From Elusimicrobia bacterium GWF2_62_30 (GTDB lineage Bacteria > Elusimicrobiota > Elusimicrobia > Elusimicrobiales > UBA9959), in contig MGUK01000001.1 of NCBI GenBank assembly GCA_001799995.1, forward strand, positions 1 to 51,912: 51,912 bases of DNA, read 5' to 3'. The notes under the pieces are model-generated. The model was not told the origin of the DNA and did not search any database. It saw only the letters and a list, made by a program, of their open reading frames with translations. Positions 48,712-51,912 of this stretch are shown here, one piece after another. The translations under genes and the position numbers were made by a program. Each line of letters opens with the position of its first letter. The stretch's first letter is position 1.

Positions 48712-50183
48712 ACCCCAAAAAACTCGCCAGGCTCATCTACCCCGAATTCAGGTTCGGCAAGACCTCCCCGGAATACGCCCTGCGCCTGGTGGAGCTGGGT
48801 GTGGGTGGTTTCTGTTTTTATGGCGGCAGCGCCGAGGAAGTGCGGGAAATGTCGCGCACCCTGCGCGCCGCTTCCGAGACCCCGCTGCTGATCGCTTCGG
48901 ATTATGAGAACGGCGCGGGGCAATGGGTGAAGGGGGCCACGGAGCTGCCCTCCAACATGGCCATCGGCGCCTCCGGTTCCGAGGACCTGGCCCGCCGCAA
49001 GGGCGGGATCACCGCGCTGGAGGCCAAAGCGCTGGGTGTGGACTGGATCTTCGCTCCCGTAGTCGACCTGGGCGGCCGCGCCGCCAATCCCATCGTCAAT
49101 ATCCGCGCCTTCGGCGCCGACCGCGAACTGGTGTCGCGCCTGGCCGGGGCTTATGTCGGCGGCGTCAGCTCGCAGGGCGCGGTGTCCTGCCTGAAACATT
49201 TTCCCGGCCACGGCGACACGGCCGTGGATTCCCATTTGGAGCTGCCGGAAGTAAAGCGCGGCCGCCAGCAGTTGGAAGAGGAAGACCTCAAGCCTTTTGC
49301 CGCGCTCGCGCGCCGCGCGGATTCCGTCATGGTCGGACATTTGTCGGTGCCGGCCCTGGACGCCTCGGCGCCGGCCTCGCTTTCAAAAGAGATCATTACC
49401 GGGCTGCTGCGCAACAAGCTCGGCTACGGCGGCCTGGTGCTGACCGACGCGTTAAACATGAAGGCGGTCTGCGCCGACGGCGGCGCCGGGGTCAAGGCCC
49501 TGCTGGCCGGGGCCGACGTGCTGCTCTATCCCGAAGACCCTTTCACGCTTTTCGAAGAGCTGTCGCGCGCCGCCGCCGACGGGACCGTCACGGCCGCGGC
49601 CGTGGAACTGGCGCTGGTCCGCCAGGACCTGCTGGTCCGCAAGCTTTCCCCTTACCGCGTTTCCCCGCCGGCTTTCGACGTGGTCAACTGCGCGGAGCAC
49701 CGGGCCTTCAACACCGAGGCGGCAGCGCAGTGCCTGGCCTGGGCCGTGGGCGACTGGGATTTCCGCCTGCAGCCCGGCGCGACGGTGGGCTATTTCGAGC
49801 CGCTGACGCCGGTTTCCGCCTGGAAAGGCTCCGCTTTCGTCAGCGAGCTGGCGCGCCTGGGCGTGCGCGTGGCGCCGTACGAGCCCGGCCGGGACATGCG
49901 GCTGGTCGCCGGGGTCTTCTCCAAGCCCCGCGCGGGCAGCGGCGGCATCAATCTTTCGAAGGAAGAACAAGCGGCGCTGGAAAAGGCGCTGATGGGCGCG
50001 GAATCGTCCGTTATCGCCGCGTTCGGCAGCCCTTACATTTTCAACGGCCTGGCCAACAGGCCCACCGCCGGGCTGTGCGCTTTCTGCGCGCTGGACGAGT
50101 TCCAGCGCGCCGCCGCCAGGGCGCTTACGGGAGCTGTCGTAGCGGGCGGAAAAATGCCGGTAAAGGTGGAGGTTGGAATATGA
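48654..50183 (+). CDS. nagZ: GH3 beta-N-acetylhexosaminidase (NagZ type)
   Basis: 509 residues from the GTG at 48654, which lies inside mazG. Recognisable GH3 sequence begins only at residue 19 (LNPKKLARLIYPEF); its first codon is a CTG at 48708-48710, overlapping the mazG TGA, with GGGGGGA about ten bases upstream. The GH3 N-terminal barrel has the diagnostic CLKHFPGHGDTAVDSH motif, whose His acts as general acid in NagZ, and a nucleophile Asp in LVLTDALNMK. NagZ releases GlcNAc from muropeptides during wall recycling. A C-terminal domain of about 170 residues lies beyond the usual NagZ length. Its stop overlaps the symporter start (ATGA). Confidence 0.9.
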   Translation: MEADKESGKERPPRGEEVLNPKKLARLIYPEFRFGKTSPEYALRLVELGVGGFCFYGGSAEEVREMSRTLRAASETPLLIASDYENGAGQWVKGATELPSNMAIGASGSEDLARRKGGITALEAKALGVDWIFAPVVDLGGRAANPIVNIRAFGADRELVSRLAGAYVGGVSSQGAVSCLKHFPGHGDTAVDSHLELPEVKRGRQQLEEEDLKPFAALARRADSVMVGHLSVPALDASAPASLSKEIITGLLRNKLGYGGLVLTDALNMKAVCADGGAGVKALLAGADVLLYPEDPFTLFEELSRAAADGTVTAAAVELALVRQDLLVRKLSPYRVSPPAFDVVNCAEHRAFNTEAAAQCLAWAVGDWDFRLQPGATVGYFEPLTPVSAWKGSAFVSELARLGVRVAPYEPGRDMRLVAGVFSKPRAGSGGINLSKEEQAALEKALMGAESSVIAAFGSPYIFNGLANRPTAGLCAFCALDEFQRAAARALTGAVVAGGKMPVKVEVGI

Positions 50184-51664
50184 ACGAAACAGCCGCTTTG
50201 GAACGCATCACCGGGCTTGCCCCGCTGGACTACGGCCTGCTGGTCATCGCCGTGGCGGCGCTGTTCGTCATCTCTTATTTCAAGGGCAGGGAAGAGACCG
50301 ATACCAAGGACTACTTCCTGGGCAACCGCAAGACGCCGGTGTGGGTGGGCACGCTTTCCTTCGTGGCCACCGAGATCAGCGCCATGACGATAGTTGGCAT
50401 ACCGCCGATCGGTTTTACCGAGAACTGGCAGTATATGCAGTTCTTCATCGGCTCGGCCATCGCGCGCATCTTCATCGCCTTCTTTTTCATCCCGGCTTTC
50501 TACAAGTTCAACTGCACGACCATCTACGAATTCCTGAAGCACCGGTTCGGCGCCGAAACGCAGTACGCGGGTTCGGCTTTCTTCTTCGTGACGAGGCTTT
50601 TCGCTTCGGGCGTGCGGCTGTACGCGGCGTCGCTGGCCGTGTCGGTGATCATGGGCTGGCCGCTGGGCAATACCATAGGTTTCTTCACGCTGATCAGCAT
50701 CATCTTCATCGGTTTCGGCGGCATCAAGGCCGTGATGTGGACGGGGACTTTCGAGACTATAACTTTCTACCTGGCCGGCGGGGCGGTGGCGTCCTACCTG
50801 CTGCTGCATATCGACGGCGGGCTGGCGGGGGCCTTTAACGTGGCTTCGGAGGCGGGCAAGCTTTCCATCTTCAACTTCGGCTGGGACCTGAAGAACCCCA
50901 ACGTGCTCTGGGCGGCGCTGCTCAACGGCGTGTTCGGGTCGATGGCGTCTTTCGGCACGGACCAGGAACTGATGCAGCGGCTGCTGACGCTGGAGACCCG
51001 GCGCGAGAGCCAGAAGACGCTGATCGCTACCATCTTCGCCAGCGTGCCGCTGACTGCGCTTTACCTGGGCATCGGCACGCTGCTGTTCGTGTTCTACAAG
51101 CAGAACCCGGCTCTGCTGCAGCCGGCCAACGCCGACAAGATCCTGTCGCATTTCACCATCCACGTGCTGCCGGCGGGGCTCAAGGGGCTGGTGCTGGCGG
51201 CGGTGGTGCTGGCCAGCATCGACTCGCCGCTGAGTTCGCTCTCTTCTTCCTTTATTACGGATATCTACCGGCCGCTGATAAAAAAGGACGGGGCTGAGAA
51301 GCACTACCTCTTCGTGTCGCGGCTGAGCGTGGGCTGTTTCGGCCTGCTGCTGGCGGGCATTGCGTGGTTCTGCGCGGCGGGCTCGGGGCGGATGCTGTGG
51401 CTGGCCTTCAAGGTGAACGGGGTTACGGCGGGGAGCCTCCTGGGCGTGTTCCTGCTGGGCCTGATGACGAAGCGGATCTCCAACCGCGGCAACGTCGCCG
51501 CCATGCTTATCAGTTCGTCGTTCGCGGGCTTCCTGCTTTACCTCTCCGAGAAGGGCTACCCTATCGGCTGGAGCTGGATAGTGGTGATCGGCACCATCTC
51601 CACCTTCGCCCTCGGCTACCTCTTCGGAAAGAAGCCCGAGCAAAGCCAACCGCCAGCCGCTTAG
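50180..51664 (+). CDS. Sodium:solute symporter family transporter
   Basis: 494 residues from the ATG at 50180, which has GGAGG upstream and overlaps the GH3 stop by four bases. About 13 transmembrane helices. The family features are visible: DYFLGNRKTPVWVGTLSFVATEISAMTIVGIPP, split by a loop (unwound first core helix), and VLAAVVLASIDSPLSSLSSS, in which Ser/Asp residues bind sodium. The fold is LeuT-like. The GH3 partner suggests uptake of a sugar or amino sugar released from peptidoglycan or chitin-type glycans; the substrate is inferred only. Confidence 0.92.
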   Translation: MNETAALERITGLAPLDYGLLVIAVAALFVISYFKGREETDTKDYFLGNRKTPVWVGTLSFVATEISAMTIVGIPPIGFTENWQYMQFFIGSAIARIFIAFFFIPAFYKFNCTTIYEFLKHRFGAETQYAGSAFFFVTRLFASGVRLYAASLAVSVIMGWPLGNTIGFFTLISIIFIGFGGIKAVMWTGTFETITFYLAGGAVASYLLLHIDGGLAGAFNVASEAGKLSIFNFGWDLKNPNVLWAALLNGVFGSMASFGTDQELMQRLLTLETRRESQKTLIATIFASVPLTALYLGIGTLLFVFYKQNPALLQPANADKILSHFTIHVLPAGLKGLVLAAVVLASIDSPLSSLSSSFITDIYRPLIKKDGAEKHYLFVSRLSVGCFGLLLAGIAWFCAAGSGRMLWLAFKVNGVTAGSLLGVFLLGLMTKRISNRGNVAAMLISSSFAGFLLYLSEKGYPIGWSWIVVIGTISTFALGYLFGKKPEQSQPPAA

Positions 51665-51686
51665 AACACGCTGTTCGCGCGTACGC

Positions 51687-51804
51687 CACGGGGGCAGGGT
51701 TTGCAAAACGCGGGTCTCGCACACCGTGCTCGCCCTCATCACTCAGCCTCGGCGCTTACGCAAGCCTCGGCTTCCGTGAAGGTTTTGCAAACCCTGCCCC
51801 CGTG
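51687..51804. repeat. 118-bp palindromic element with perfect 23-bp arms
   Basis: Arms 51687-51709 and 51782-51804 are perfect inverted copies (CACGGGGGCAGGGTTTGCAAAAC and its complement, 23 bases; the central TTTGCAAAAC part is AT-rich). The 72-base loop holds the octamer AGCCTCGG twice. It begins 22 bases after the symporter stop and could act as a terminator, but there is no T run at the end. With the 62-bp terminal repeat it may be part of one repeat block. Confidence 0.75.
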
Positions 51805-51850
51805 TCGTCCGCAGACTTGCATAAGCGACTTGGAGGGCCGAGGACGGGGA

Positions 51851-51912
51851 ACCGGATAAGCACTCATTAGAGGTCCCCTCGTCAACAGGCAATAGAATAC
51901 CGCCCACGGATC
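51851..51912. repeat. 62-bp terminal repeat, right copy
   Basis: Exact reverse complement of 18-79. It is separated from the 118-bp palindrome by 46 bases. The 248-base region after the symporter gene holds only these two repeats and no gene. Confidence 0.85.

Noticed and set aside
48923..50179. Extension of the symporter reading frame upstream through the GH3 gene
   Set aside because: Composition before the ATG at 50180 is Arg/Gly-rich, out-of-frame GH3 sequence. GGAGG and the transmembrane start are at 50180.

Overview
The window is a gene-dense, GC-rich chromosomal segment from a diderm (Gram-negative type) bacterium. It encodes an LptE-like lipoprotein, a TolC-type outer-membrane channel, several lipoproteins, putative beta-barrel proteins and a PorV/PorQ-like barrel. 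The mix of a PorV-like protein beside fn3/FlgD-like-tailed and FGE-domain surface proteins, pilin-like domains and many Sec-exported proteins of unknown function fits an uncultured lineage such as Elusimicrobiota. That assignment is inference from gene content, not a phylogenetic result. No rRNA, tRNA, CRISPR array or recognisable transposase gene was found. The first and last bases carry the same 62-bp sequence in inverted orientation, so the window looks like a whole contig broken at copies of a repeat.

Layout. 0.1-6.5 kb: exported proteins (barrel-like protein, CsgG-like lipoprotein with a putative barrel, TraB/GumN-like protein, PBP4-type DD-carboxypeptidase, TPR protein). 6.6-14.2 kb: a surface/secretion cassette of a 1282-residue repeat protein ending in an FGE-like domain, an fn3 protein with a FlgD-like tail, and a PorV/PorQ-like barrel. 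14.2-19.1 kb: Tex and a Ser/Thr kinase with TPRs, convergent. 19.2-21.4 kb: a divergent CE2-type esterase and GH26 mannanase pair. 21.4-25.7 kb: a MacB-MacA-TolC-type efflux operon. 25.8-28.6 kb: two small membrane proteins (DUF4234, DUF2752) and a FIST-adenylyl cyclase fusion. 28.6-30.9 kb: an ECF sigma factor, a putative membrane anti-sigma and a bactofilin-like membrane protein, closed by a strong terminator. 31-36.4 kb: a DUF1460 amidase-like protein, an AI-2E family permease, two Cys-rich exported proteins and a GT39-like membrane protein. 36.3-44 kb: housekeeping genes uvrC (short), murJ, rpsT, holA, lptE and leuS; leuS-lptE-holA is also the E. coli order. 44.2-48.2 kb: ybeY, glgC, a HemQ/chlorite-dismutase-like protein, an adaptor-like protein and thyX on the minus strand. 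48.2-51.7 kb: mazG, a NagZ-type GH3 enzyme and a sodium:solute symporter on the plus strand.

Themes. Cell-envelope work dominates: peptidoglycan turnover (PBP4, NagZ, DUF1460 protein, MurJ), LPS assembly (LptE), export and surface display. Glycan use appears in CE2/GH26, GlgC and GH3 plus symporter. Palindromic, probably non-autonomous repeats sit at 3' ends of genes, and two of them supply the stop codon of the gene they abut. Several genes have a -10-like hexamer 5-8 bases before the start codon and no Shine-Dalgarno, which suggests leaderless transcripts alongside genes with normal ribosome-binding sites.
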